Assembly (NCBI GenBank): GCA_946629545.1
Contig: CAMOXZ010000004.1
Coordinates: 1-32,920, forward strand
Reading direction: 5' to 3'
DNA length: 32,920 nt
Source: an uncultured Caryophanales bacterium
GTDB taxonomy: Bacteria; Bacillota_I; Bacilli_A; RF39; UBA660
Part shown: positions 16,417 to 25,865 of the stretch, piece after piece
Numbering within the stretch: the stretch's first letter is position 1
How the letters are laid out: each line of letters opens with the position of its first letter
The notes under the pieces: generated by a model
Seen by the model: the letters and a program-made list of their open reading frames with translations, nothing else
What the model was told of the DNA's origin: nothing
Database searches by the model: none
Translations under genes and position numbers: made by a program

Positions 16417-17583
16417 CTATAGTTTTGAACTAATAACACTAATTATTTCTTTACTAGCTTTATTCATATTATCACCATGTAAATAATAATCATGAACTGC
16501 TTCTGCAATTGTTTCATCTGCTATTAATTTACCTTCTTTATCTTTAGTAGCAGCATAATTTGAAATCATACTAGCAAATTCATTTATATTTAAATTAGTA
16601 ATATATTTTTTATTATAATTATTTAATGCTTCATTTAATAAAGATAATGAATATTCTCCACTATTAAATTCTTTAATAACACTATCTATCTTACTTTCAT
16701 TATCTTTAGTAACATAAGTTATATTATCAATACCATTCTTTTTTAATAATAATACAAAAGATACATAATGACCAAATTCATGAGCTATAGTAGATTCCCA
16801 TGTTGTATCTTTAACATAATAATCTTTACCTACAACACTCTCTACATCTTTTTTCATTATATCTTCATTTAAAAAATAATAACTATTTAAAAGTATTTGT
16901 GTTTTATTAACTTTATTATATGTATTAATATCTTCATCTATATTTACAAATTGATACATAGGTTGAAATCTAGCAATATACTCTGACTTAGTACTTGCAT
17001 TAGTTATTGTAATATTAGTCAAAGCACCTTTAACATTTGGAAATAATAAATACATTTTATCAATAACATTTTTTATCTTAGTACTTTCAGTATTTGAAAT
17101 ATCACAAAAAGATACACTAGGTATTGAATAATCAGATTCTAATTTATTAGTCATTACATCAACACTAGTATCATTAAAACAATTATATTCTTGTTTTAAG
17201 AAATCATTCTTTATAAATAATTTAGCTTCAGTATAACTATTAATACTCTCTTTACTATATTTATTATCTGTTTTCATAAGTGAAGTATTATAACCATACA
17301 TATAATTAAATGATTGTTTCTTTATATATGAAAATGGTTTATATAGTTTTTCTCCTCGTATCATTAACATACTTAAGAATACTACAACTAATATAACAAG
17401 TAATCCAAATAATACAGATAATCTTTCATTTTGTTTAAATGTTACTCCACTAGTAATTTTATTTACATTTTCTTTGTCTTTTAAAAATGAATAACCTTTA
17501 GAAGTATAGTATCCGCATTTATAACAAAAATTATCATCATTTTCTATTTCATTAGCATTACACTTATCATTTAAACATTTCAC
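16417..17583 (-). CDS. Zinc-ribbon, membrane-anchored putative zinc metalloprotease
   Basis: CLNDKCNANEIENDDNFCYKCGYY zinc ribbon, TM (VLFGLLVILVVVFLSMLMI), HEFGH motif (STIAHEFGHYVSF), downstream ETIAEAVHDYY; start revised to GTG 17583. Confidence 0.7.
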   Translation of the reverse strand: MKCLNDKCNANEIENDDNFCYKCGYYTSKGYSFLKDKENVNKITSGVTFKQNERLSVLFGLLVILVVVFLSMLMIRGEKLYKPFSYIKKQSFNYMYGYNTSLMKTDNKYSKESINSYTEAKLFIKNDFLKQEYNCFNDTSVDVMTNKLESDYSIPSVSFCDISNTESTKIKNVIDKMYLLFPNVKGALTNITITNASTKSEYIARFQPMYQFVNIDEDINTYNKVNKTQILLNSYYFLNEDIMKKDVESVVGKDYYVKDTTWESTIAHEFGHYVSFVLLLKKNGIDNITYVTKDNESKIDSVIKEFNSGEYSLSLLNEALNNYNKKYITNLNINEFASMISNYAATKDKEGKLIADETIAEAVHDYYLHGDNMNKASKEIISVISSKL

Positions 17584-17641
17584 ACTAATCACCACATTAT
17601 TATAATAGTCTACTATATCTAGTATATCAAAAATATAAAAA

Positions 17642-17664
17642 AAAAGATACATAATGTATCTTTT
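17642..17664. terminator. Intrinsic terminator
   Basis: AAAAGATACAT-A-ATGTATCTTTT downstream of the 3D-domain gene. Confidence 0.65.
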
Positions 17665-18259
17665 AATAACCATATCTTAATATTTCAAATGTAGTATTTC
17701 TACTTAACCCAAAGTCATAAGATTCTTTCTCAGTCCAGAATAATAAATCAAACATATATCTACGACCAATTCCTATATCACTACCTCTATCAAGTACTAT
17801 AGCATTAAATGTACCTATCTTACTATTCTTAACTCTTACTATAGTTCCATATGGATATTTCTTATCTCCAGCAACTATTCTACATTCTCCATATACTGGA
17901 TCATTATATCTTAAATTGTTACCACGAGCATCATATCTAGCACCAACTACACCAGAACATCCCTTACAATCTAATCCATATCCTGACATAGTTCCAACTA
18001 CTGTTTCTAATACATCAGTAATTAATTTAGGCTCTGTAATATTATTATTAATAGTAGAAGTAAAATTATAAACTACTTCATCCATACTAGTATTATCTAC
18101 TATATCATCTTTAGAAGTTGCACTAATAAGACTAGTAGTTAGACTCTTAGAAAGCATTGAATTAGTTGCTTTTACATTCTTACTTTCAGGAACCATAAAT
18201 ACTAATCCTAATATTATTATTACTAAAATTGAATTTACTATTAAATAAAATCTTTTCAT
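17663..18259 (-). CDS. 3D-domain (DPBB-fold) secreted/anchored protein
   Basis: N-terminal signal/TM; YGLDCKGCSGVVGARYDARG...YGECRIVAGDKKYPYGTIVRVKNS...NAIVLDRGSDIGIGRRYMFDLLF; start revised to MKRFYLIV with GAGGAG SD. Confidence 0.75.
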   Translation of the reverse strand: MKRFYLIVNSILVIIILGLVFMVPESKNVKATNSMLSKSLTTSLISATSKDDIVDNTSMDEVVYNFTSTINNNITEPKLITDVLETVVGTMSGYGLDCKGCSGVVGARYDARGNNLRYNDPVYGECRIVAGDKKYPYGTIVRVKNSKIGTFNAIVLDRGSDIGIGRRYMFDLLFWTEKESYDFGLSRNTTFEILRYGY

Positions 18260-18263
18260 AATA

Positions 18264-18308
18264 AAAACTCCTCGTATTAAATATTTTATCATTAATACTA
18301 GGAGTTTT
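18264..18308 (-). terminator. Long terminator-like hairpin that contains the downstream gene's SD
   Basis: Minus strand AAAACTCCTAGTATTAA-11 nt-TTAATACGAGGAGTTTT, 17-bp stem with one mismatch, followed by T-rich TATTAT. Confidence 0.7.
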
Positions 18309-18311
18309 CAA
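18283..18311 (-). promoter_or_regulatory. Promoter embedded in the hairpin
   Basis: Minus strand TTGAAA (18311-18306) - 17 nt - TAAAAT (18288-18283). Confidence 0.55.
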
Positions 18312-18314
18312 TAA

Positions 18315-19139
18315 CTATTTTTGTCTCTCACAAGAGTATCCAGAAGCCTTCATATTTTTCTCAATATCATCAATACTTTGATTGTATTGATATGTTGGAA
18401 CTATACCACCAGCTTCAGTAAATGCAGCATTTAATTTTTCACTATCAACTGTTTCTAATTCAAATACTTGTGTCTCAGTTAACTTCTTATCAGTGTATTC
18501 GCATCTAATAGAAACACCATCTAAATCTTTAGTAGTTTCTTTTAAAGTAACACATTTTTCATTTAATTCATCTAAAGCAGATTCTGTTGTTGAATCTCCT
18601 CTTGTATATACAATATATTTAGTTTTTGTTAACTTACTATCAGCAAAGCTAAAATCAAATTCATATTCTTTATCTAAATCAGAAGTATTAGATGTTAAAG
18701 TACATACTAACTTACCTGTTGTAACAACTTCTACTTGTGGTTGTTGATTATTAGTACCACTCATATAAATTCTAACATAACTAGAAATTTCTGGTAAAAA
18801 CATAATAAATACTATTAATAAAACAAAGAATAAAAATAATACAAACACTTTAAACTTACTAGGTGCTTTATAATTATTTATTTCTACTTTTTGTAAGTTC
18901 TCATTTATCATAGCATTATTATCTATCTGTGGTTGTGTTCCAACAGGTACTTCTGTAACAGGTACAGTTGAAGGTTCTACTGGAACTGGCATTGGTTGTT
19001 GAACAGCAGGTGCCGTATTAGGCATTACTGTTTGATTTATTTGATTATTAATAACTGGATTAGTCACTGGTGTAGTAGGAACTACAGGAACAGTATTTAT
19101 ATTTTGTCCATTATTAAAATTATTATTTTCATTATTCAC
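18315..19139 (-). CDS. Membrane-anchored protein with Asn/Pro/Val-rich cytoplasmic N-terminus
   Basis: N-terminal low-complexity PVVPTTPVTNPVINNQINQ...PMPVPVEPSTVPVTEVPVG, one TM, extracytoplasmic domain with Cys; start revised to GTG 19139 with GGAG SD. Confidence 0.6.
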   Translation of the reverse strand: MNNENNNFNNGQNINTVPVVPTTPVTNPVINNQINQTVMPNTAPAVQQPMPVPVEPSTVPVTEVPVGTQPQIDNNAMINENLQKVEINNYKAPSKFKVFVLFLFFVLLIVFIMFLPEISSYVRIYMSGTNNQQPQVEVVTTGKLVCTLTSNTSDLDKEYEFDFSFADSKLTKTKYIVYTRGDSTTESALDELNEKCVTLKETTKDLDGVSIRCEYTDKKLTETQVFELETVDSEKLNAAFTEAGGIVPTYQYNQSIDDIEKNMKASGYSCERQK

Positions 19140-19180
19140 ACTATCAACTCCTATTTTCAAGATAATTATAGCACATATAA

Positions 19181-19810
19181 CTATCTAAGACTAGTTATTT
19201 TTTCTTGGTAATTATCACTACTTATAATATAGTATCCAGCTGTTAATATATCAGCATCTTCTACTTTATCTAAAATAGAATCACATATACCTCCATCAAC
19301 ATCAATTAATATATTTAAGTTATATGATTTTATTAATTCTTTTAATTCTTTTATTTTATTCTCAGTTTCAGGAATAAACTCTTGTCCACCTTCTCCAGGA
19401 TAAACACTCATAACAAGTACTTGATCTAGATAAGGTAAATAAGGTATAAGTTCATTTACTTTAGTATCAGGATTAATTACTAATCCACATTTAATTGAAA
19501 AACTCTTAATTAATTCTAAGTCTTTTAAAATATCTTCCTCTACTTCAACATGAAACATAATACACTCTGTATTTAATTCAGCATATAAAGGAATATACTT
19601 AGATGGATTTTCTACCATTAAATGAACTTCTAATCTCTTAGATGTATATTTATATATATTTTTCATTTCACTAAATGGCATAGTTTTATTCTTAACAAAT
19701 TTACCATCCATTATATCAACATGTATAAAATCAACATCTGTATCATTTAATTTAGTTAAATCTACTGGAATATTCTTACTACTTAAAAATGAAGCACTAA
19801 TTTTTTTCAT
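19181..19810 (-). CDS. rpe: Ribulose-phosphate 3-epimerase
   Basis: DFIHVDIMDGKFVKNKTM, VLVMSVYPGEGGQEFIPE, ILIDVDGGI; downstream of rsgA. Confidence 0.92.
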   Translation of the reverse strand: MKKISASFLSSKNIPVDLTKLNDTDVDFIHVDIMDGKFVKNKTMPFSEMKNIYKYTSKRLEVHLMVENPSKYIPLYAELNTECIMFHVEVEEDILKDLELIKSFSIKCGLVINPDTKVNELIPYLPYLDQVLVMSVYPGEGGQEFIPETENKIKELKELIKSYNLNILIDVDGGICDSILDKVEDADILTAGYYIISSDNYQEKITSLR

Positions 19811-20639
19811 TATTATCAACTCCTATAAAATTTAAATAATTAAAATATCTACTCTCTAATATATTATTCGCAAGAACTTCCTTCTTCACAACACATTCTT
19901 TTTCATTTGTATGAGAACAATCTTTAAAAGGACAAGGATATTTACTAAATTCTATAAAAGAATTCCTAATTTGTTCTTTAGTATAATTTTTAAATTCTAA
20001 AGAAGAAAATCCTGGTGTATCCATTACTTTACCATTACAAATTTCAAATAATTCTACCACTCTAGTAGTATGTTTACCTCTACCAAGAGCTAAAGATACT
20101 TCTCCAGTCTCTAAATTCCAATCAGGATTTAATTTATTAAGTAATGTACTTTTACCAGCACCTGTCTGCCCTGTGAATACACTAGTCTTATCCCTCAATA
20201 ATTCTTTTATTTTATCTAATTCAGTATTATAAATTACTTTATAACCAATCTTTTTATAATAACTAAGTATTTCATCAATTTTATTTAATTCATATTGATT
20301 CATTAAATCTCTCTTAGTAATACAAATAATTGGTTCTACATGATTCATTTCCATAAGTGAAATAAATTTATCTAATAGATTTGTTGAAAAGTCAGGTAAT
20401 CTTAAACTAGTAATTAAAAAAGCTTGGTCTATATTACTTACTTTAGGTCTTTCAAATACATTCTTACGAGGCAGAACTTCTTCAATCAAACTTTTTTCTT
20501 TACTGAAAAGAACATAATCCCCTACTACTGGAGTAATATGTTCTTTTCTAAATATACCACGACATTTACAAGGATAAACTTCATTCTCACAACTTATAAA
20601 ATGTAAATCACTACTAATTTTTATAATTTGTCCTTTCAT
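19797..20639 (-). CDS. rsgA: Ribosome small subunit-dependent GTPase A
   Basis: Circularly permuted GTPase: TKRD, GQTGAGKSTLLN, DTPGFSS, C-terminal Cys/His zinc motif CPFKDCSHTNEKECVV. Confidence 0.95.
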   Translation of the reverse strand: MKGQIIKISSDLHFISCENEVYPCKCRGIFRKEHITPVVGDYVLFSKEKSLIEEVLPRKNVFERPKVSNIDQAFLITSLRLPDFSTNLLDKFISLMEMNHVEPIICITKRDLMNQYELNKIDEILSYYKKIGYKVIYNTELDKIKELLRDKTSVFTGQTGAGKSTLLNKLNPDWNLETGEVSLALGRGKHTTRVVELFEICNGKVMDTPGFSSLEFKNYTKEQIRNSFIEFSKYPCPFKDCSHTNEKECVVKKEVLANNILESRYFNYLNFIGVDNNEKN

Positions 20640-20648
20640 AAATCTCCT

Positions 20649-22466
20649 TTATTCTGTCTTTTCTTCCTCTTTATTCTCTTCTTTAGTTTCCTCTTTAGGT
20701 TCTTCTTGTTTAGGTTGTTCTTTTACTTTAGGTTTAACTGCTACTGTTACTCTTAATGTTGTTCCTTTAACTATCTTAGTACCAGCAGTTCTAGATTGAG
20801 AAATAATAGCACCATCAGCATAAGCTGTAGTTTCTTGTTCACTCTTTTCTAAGATTAAACCATATTCACTACAGAAAGTTTCAACATCACTTAGACTCCA
20901 ACCTTCTCCAGCCATATCTGGGAATTTATCATATATATCTGGAACATAAAGAACTAATTGGTCACCCTTTTTAACTCTACTACCTTTTTCTAATGATTGA
21001 CCTATAACTGTATTTTCATCTTTTTCTTTTTGATCATCATTTGGTTCTTTCTTTTCAATAGTTACTTTAAGCTCATATTTAGTTTCTAATAATGTTTTAA
21101 CTTCTATTGCATTCTTATCAGTATAATCTTCTAAAGCAATAGTTTCCTCTCCACTAGATTTATAAATAACTACTTTACTTCCTTTTTTAACACTTCTACC
21201 AGCAGCTGGTTCAGTCTTAACAACTCTATTTTTATCTATATCATCAGATGGAACTAATTCAACTTTACCACTAACTGCAAAACCTAATTTTTGAAGTTTC
21301 TTTTCACATGAACTAACTTTTAAGTTTTCACAACTAGGAACAGTTACTGCAGTTTTATTCTTATGTAAGAAAGGAATTGCTCCAGACCATGCAAATAAGA
21401 ATATTATTACTGTTATTAAAACTAATCCAAATATAATAGCAAGTATAATTACTATTCTATTACTCTTTTTATCTTCTAAATCTTCTAAGTCTTTAGAAAT
21501 ATCTTTACTTGAAGTATCTTCTCCAATACTGTCTAGTTTTGCATCTTCTTCTTTATCTAATTCTTTTTCAGTTTTCTTTGATTTTTTACTATCAGAATCA
21601 GTCTCTGGATATTTATATTCATATGGTTCTTCATTCATTCTTTCATCATTTAAAGCTGTTAGTAAATCTTCATGCATACTACGTGCACTATCATACCTAT
21701 TTTTAGGATTCTTAGCTGTAGCTTTCTTAATAATATTTTCAATACTTTGAGGTATTGATGGATTATCTTCTCTTAAACTAGGTAGAGGTTCTCTCATATG
21801 TTTAAGAGCTATCTCTACTGCATTATCTCCTCTAAATGGTAAACTTCCACTTAATAATTCATAAAAGATAATACCCATAGAGTAAATATCACTCTTAATA
21901 GTACACCCTTTACCACTAGCTTGTTCTGGTGGTAAATAATGAACACTTCCCATTACACTATTAGTTTGAGTTAATTGTGTAGAATTAAGTGCCATTGCTA
22001 TACCAAAATCTGTAATCTTAATTTGTCCATCATCTTTAATCATAATATTTTGAGGTTTTAAATCTCTATGTATTATGTAAGAATCATGGGCATGAGCCAT
22101 ACCATCAGTTAATTGACTCATTATATCTATTGCTTCAGAAAGTGTAAGTGTTCCACGTTTCTTCAATAATTGTTTTAGTGTTTTACCTTCTACATATTCC
22201 ATTACTATGTAATATGTACCATCATCTTCACCTACATCATACATCTCAACTATGTTTGGATGGGCTAATGATGAAGCAGATAAAGCTTCTCTTTGAAATC
22301 TTCTAACAAACTTCTCATCATTTGCTAAATCACCACGTAGTATCTTAATAGCAACATTTCTATCTAGAATAGTATCATGTCCTAGATAAACATTTGCCAT
22401 ACCACCTTCACCAATTGATTTGATAATTTCGTAACGATCATTTATTTTTTGACCCTTTGTTATCAC
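20649..22466 (-). CDS. prkC: PASTA-domain Ser/Thr protein kinase
   Basis: GEGGMANVYLG, HRDLKPQNIMI, DFGIAM, SDIYSMGIIFYELL; TM; three PASTA-like repeats. Confidence 0.95.
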   Translation of the reverse strand: MITKGQKINDRYEIIKSIGEGGMANVYLGHDTILDRNVAIKILRGDLANDEKFVRRFQREALSASSLAHPNIVEMYDVGEDDGTYYIVMEYVEGKTLKQLLKKRGTLTLSEAIDIMSQLTDGMAHAHDSYIIHRDLKPQNIMIKDDGQIKITDFGIAMALNSTQLTQTNSVMGSVHYLPPEQASGKGCTIKSDIYSMGIIFYELLSGSLPFRGDNAVEIALKHMREPLPSLREDNPSIPQSIENIIKKATAKNPKNRYDSARSMHEDLLTALNDERMNEEPYEYKYPETDSDSKKSKKTEKELDKEEDAKLDSIGEDTSSKDISKDLEDLEDKKSNRIVIILAIIFGLVLITVIIFLFAWSGAIPFLHKNKTAVTVPSCENLKVSSCEKKLQKLGFAVSGKVELVPSDDIDKNRVVKTEPAAGRSVKKGSKVVIYKSSGEETIALEDYTDKNAIEVKTLLETKYELKVTIEKKEPNDDQKEKDENTVIGQSLEKGSRVKKGDQLVLYVPDIYDKFPDMAGEGWSLSDVETFCSEYGLILEKSEQETTAYADGAIISQSRTAGTKIVKGTTLRVTVAVKPKVKEQPKQEEPKEETKEENKEEEKTE

Positions 22467-23206
22467 TTATCTTCACCTTCTTCACGAATTAAATAAGCAA
22501 CCGAAATATTATCTGTTCCACCCCTATTATTTGCTTTTTGAATAAGCTTATTAACTTTCTCTTCACAAGTTCCTTCACTTAAAAGAACTTTTTCTATAGA
22601 ATCACGATCTAACATACCAGTTAAACCATCACTTGAAAGTAATATTTCTGTTGCATCCATATCACAATCAAATATATCAACATCTACTTCTAATGTAGCA
22701 CCAAGTGCTTTCATTAATACATTCTTCTTAGGATGTACACTAGCTTCTTCTTTTGTAAGTTCTCCTGCACTAACTAATAAATTAACTAGTGTATGGTCAT
22801 AAGTAACTTTATGAAGTTTTTTATCTTTCATAACGAAACCAGAAGAATCACCTACATTACCAAATAATAAATAGTTTTTAGTAAGTACTGACATAACTAA
22901 TGTAGTACCCATACCCTTACTTTCAGGATGAGTTTTTTCATGTTGAAAAATAAGTAAATTTATTTCATCAACAGAATCTCTTATCCAATTAACTGCATCT
23001 ACCTTACTCATATTTCTAAATGATTCTTTAAAATGTTTACCTAAATAACTAATCGCAATAGATGAAGCAACTTCACCAGCAGAATGTCCTCCCATTCCAT
23101 CAGCTATTGCCATTAGATAACTTCCTTCATCATTTTTTACTATAATTACACTATCTTCATTATGATCTCTTATCATTCCAGGATCTGTTAAATAAAACGA
23201 ACTCAT
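22463..23206 (-). CDS. prpC: PP2C-family protein phosphatase
   Basis: DPGMIRDHNEDS, ADGMGGHSAGEVAS, GNVGDSSGF, LLSSDGLTGM, GGTDNISVA; overlaps prkC. Confidence 0.94.
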   Translation of the reverse strand: MSSFYLTDPGMIRDHNEDSVIIVKNDEGSYLMAIADGMGGHSAGEVASSIAISYLGKHFKESFRNMSKVDAVNWIRDSVDEINLLIFQHEKTHPESKGMGTTLVMSVLTKNYLLFGNVGDSSGFVMKDKKLHKVTYDHTLVNLLVSAGELTKEEASVHPKKNVLMKALGATLEVDVDIFDCDMDATEILLSSDGLTGMLDRDSIEKVLLSEGTCEEKVNKLIQKANNRGGTDNISVAYLIREEGEDK

Positions 23207-24225
23207 ACTTCCTCCTTCTTACTTCTAAGTTGTCCACAAGCCGCACTAATCTTAGTACCAAACTCACGTCTTATTGTTACACCTATATTATTCTTTTTAA
23301 GTATATCATAAAATCTCTCTATTTGAATAGTATTTGAGCGAAGAAAACCTAAATTATTTGTTTCATTATAAGGAATTAAATTAATATAGCAATTTATTCC
23401 TCTAACTAAATTAGAAAGCTCCAAAGCACACTCTTCACTATCATTAATATCTTTAAGCATTATATATTCAAAAGTAACTCTTCTATTAGTCTTATTAAGA
23501 TATTCTTTTATAGCTGGAATTAATACTTCTAATGGATATGCTTTATTAATAGGCATTATCTTATCTCTAAGTTCATTATTAGGAGCATGTAAACTAATAG
23601 CAAGATTAATTTGTAGTGGAAAATCAGCAAATTCTAATATCTTAGGAACCAATCCACAAGTAGATACAGTAATATGTCTAGCTCCAATAGCTAATCCCTT
23701 AGGATCATTAATAATCTTAAAGAATTTAATTAAATTATCATAATTATCAAATGGTTCTCCTATTCCCATAACTACAACATGACTAATTCTTTCACCTAGT
23801 AATTTCTCTATCATAAGTATTTGTAGAACCATCTCATATGTTTCCAAGTTTCTAACCTTTTTACGTCTTCCTGATTCACAGAACTTGCATCCCATGTTAC
23901 ACCCAACTTGTGAAGAAATACATATACTATTTCCATAATCATGTCTCATTAATACTGCTTCTATATGTTCTTTATCCTCAAGTTCAAATAAGTACTTAGA
24001 AACATCTACATCATTTTGAACATCTACTATTTTTAATCTATCTATAGAATAATCTTCTTTTATCTTTTCAATTACTTCTTTCTTTATATCAGTAACTTCT
24101 GAATAACTTTCTATTCTTTTTTCATATAACCAAGAAAATAATTGTTTAGCATGAAACTTCTTAGACCCAATACTAATAAAGTATTCTTCTATATCTTCTA
24201 TAGTTAATCCATATATATTTTTCAT
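23203..24225 (-). CDS. rlmN: 23S rRNA (adenine2503-C2)-methyltransferase
   Basis: CNMGCKFCESG radical SAM motif, VVMGIGEPFDNYDN, RREFGTKISAACGQL. Confidence 0.95.
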   Translation of the reverse strand: MKNIYGLTIEDIEEYFISIGSKKFHAKQLFSWLYEKRIESYSEVTDIKKEVIEKIKEDYSIDRLKIVDVQNDVDVSKYLFELEDKEHIEAVLMRHDYGNSICISSQVGCNMGCKFCESGRRKKVRNLETYEMVLQILMIEKLLGERISHVVVMGIGEPFDNYDNLIKFFKIINDPKGLAIGARHITVSTCGLVPKILEFADFPLQINLAISLHAPNNELRDKIMPINKAYPLEVLIPAIKEYLNKTNRRVTFEYIMLKDINDSEECALELSNLVRGINCYINLIPYNETNNLGFLRSNTIQIERFYDILKKNNIGVTIRREFGTKISAACGQLRSKKEEV

Positions 24226-24250
24226 ATGATCACATCCAATATAATTATAC

Positions 24251-24282
24251 AAAAAAAAGCTAACACTCTCAAGTATTAGCTT
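24251..24282 (-). terminator. Intrinsic terminator
   Basis: Minus strand AAGCTAATACT-TGAG-AGTGTTAGCTT followed by TTTTTT. Confidence 0.8.
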
Positions 24283-24938
24283 ATCTTATTAAACTCTTTA
24301 TAATTAACAATTATATTAAGACTCTTACATGAATCTTTTTCTTTACAATAATTATCTAAATTATAATTAATTTCACTAATATACCCATTATTAACAGATA
24401 CCTTAATCTTATTAGGAATCTCATCATAATCAGTTTCTACTCCATTAATCATTTTATTTAATGTATTACTTGATACTAATAAATTATATGCCACTTCTCC
24501 ATTATCATAATTATTCTTAGAATCAATATATGATGAATTAATTATATTATTCATATTAGTTTCCTTCAAAAAACTATAAAACTTAATTGGATTATCTACT
24601 TCTTTCCAATTATCTTCTTTTATATAACTCTTATCATCTCTATTATAATACTCTTTACCATTATATTTATAATAAATAGTATTATACTCTTTATTACCAG
24701 TATAACTATAAGTATCATTATCTAATACTACTTTATATTCAAAAGAATAATTATACTTTTCTAAATTATTAACTACTACTCCAGTAGATTCATTATCTTG
24801 TCCTACATTACCTACACTACCTGTCCTAGCCATAATTGATATTATTGTAAAAAATATTATATAAAATCCAAAGAATAGTACTGCATTACCATAAGGTTTT
24901 TTTCTTAGTTCTTTTATGTATTCAATTAACTTTTTCAT
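24276..24938 (-). CDS. Hypothetical membrane-anchored extracytoplasmic protein
   Basis: TM near N-terminus (AVLFFGFYIIFFTIISIMA), Tyr/Asn-rich soluble domain; sits between fmt and rlmN. Confidence 0.55.
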   Translation of the reverse strand: MKKLIEYIKELRKKPYGNAVLFFGFYIIFFTIISIMARTGSVGNVGQDNESTGVVVNNLEKYNYSFEYKVVLDNDTYSYTGNKEYNTIYYKYNGKEYYNRDDKSYIKEDNWKEVDNPIKFYSFLKETNMNNIINSSYIDSKNNYDNGEVAYNLLVSSNTLNKMINGVETDYDEIPNKIKVSVNNGYISEINYNLDNYCKEKDSCKSLNIIVNYKEFNKIS

Positions 24939-25861
24939 TCAAACACCTTACCTATTAATTTATCTTTACCAATACCATTAACATAACTATTAGCATCCAT
25001 TAACTTTTTACCAAATGGTTTAATCTTAGTAAGAATAATAGATCCATCACTAGTCTTTACAACAATACCTTCTTTAGTACAATCAACTATTTCTCCACAA
25101 GTACCAGAATAATTATCACTACCTATTTTACTTTCAAGTATCTTCATTTCTTCACCAAAAAGAATACTATTACTACTAGGTATAGGAGATAAACCTCTAA
25201 TTAAATTAAATACTTCTCTACTAGTTTTATTAAAATCAATATGTTCTTCTTCTCTTTTTATATTATAAGCATACTCTACTTTAGATTCATCTTGTTTTAA
25301 TCTATCATTAGTACCATCAATTATACTAGGTAAAGTTTCAAGTAATAAATCTCTTCCTAAGATACTTAATTTATCATGTACACTTTCTAAATTATCACTA
25401 TCTAGTATTTCTATTTCATCTTGAGAAATAATATCTCCAGTATCCATACCAACATCCATATACATAATAGTAATACCAGTCTTTTTATCGCCATTAATAA
25501 TAGACCAATGTATTGGAGCTCCTCCCCTATATTTAGGAAGAAGTGATGCATGTACATTAATACAACCATACTTAGGATAATCTAATATCTCTTTAGGAAT
25601 AATTTGTCCATAAGCACAAGTAATAATAATATCTGGATTAAGATTCAAAATATCTTGATAATCTTCTCTTATTCTAATAGGTTGAATAACTGGAATATTA
25701 TATTTTAAAGCTAACTCTTTAACAGGTGTATTTCTTAATTCTAAGTGTCTTCCTACTCTTTTATCAGGTTGACTGACTACACCAACAACATCATAATTAT
25801 CAATTAAACCCTGAAGCACAGGAACAGAAAAATCTGGTGTACCCATGAAAACAACTTTCAT
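24935..25861 (-). CDS. fmt: Methionyl-tRNA formyltransferase
   Basis: VVFMGTPDFSVPVL, NVHASLLPKYRGGAPIHWSIINGDKKTGITIMYMDVGMDTGDI. Confidence 0.96.
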   Translation of the reverse strand: MKVVFMGTPDFSVPVLQGLIDNYDVVGVVSQPDKRVGRHLELRNTPVKELALKYNIPVIQPIRIREDYQDILNLNPDIIITCAYGQIIPKEILDYPKYGCINVHASLLPKYRGGAPIHWSIINGDKKTGITIMYMDVGMDTGDIISQDEIEILDSDNLESVHDKLSILGRDLLLETLPSIIDGTNDRLKQDESKVEYAYNIKREEEHIDFNKTSREVFNLIRGLSPIPSSNSILFGEEMKILESKIGSDNYSGTCGEIVDCTKEGIVVKTSDGSIILTKIKPFGKKLMDANSYVNGIGKDKLIGKVFE

Positions 25862-25865
25862 TTAA

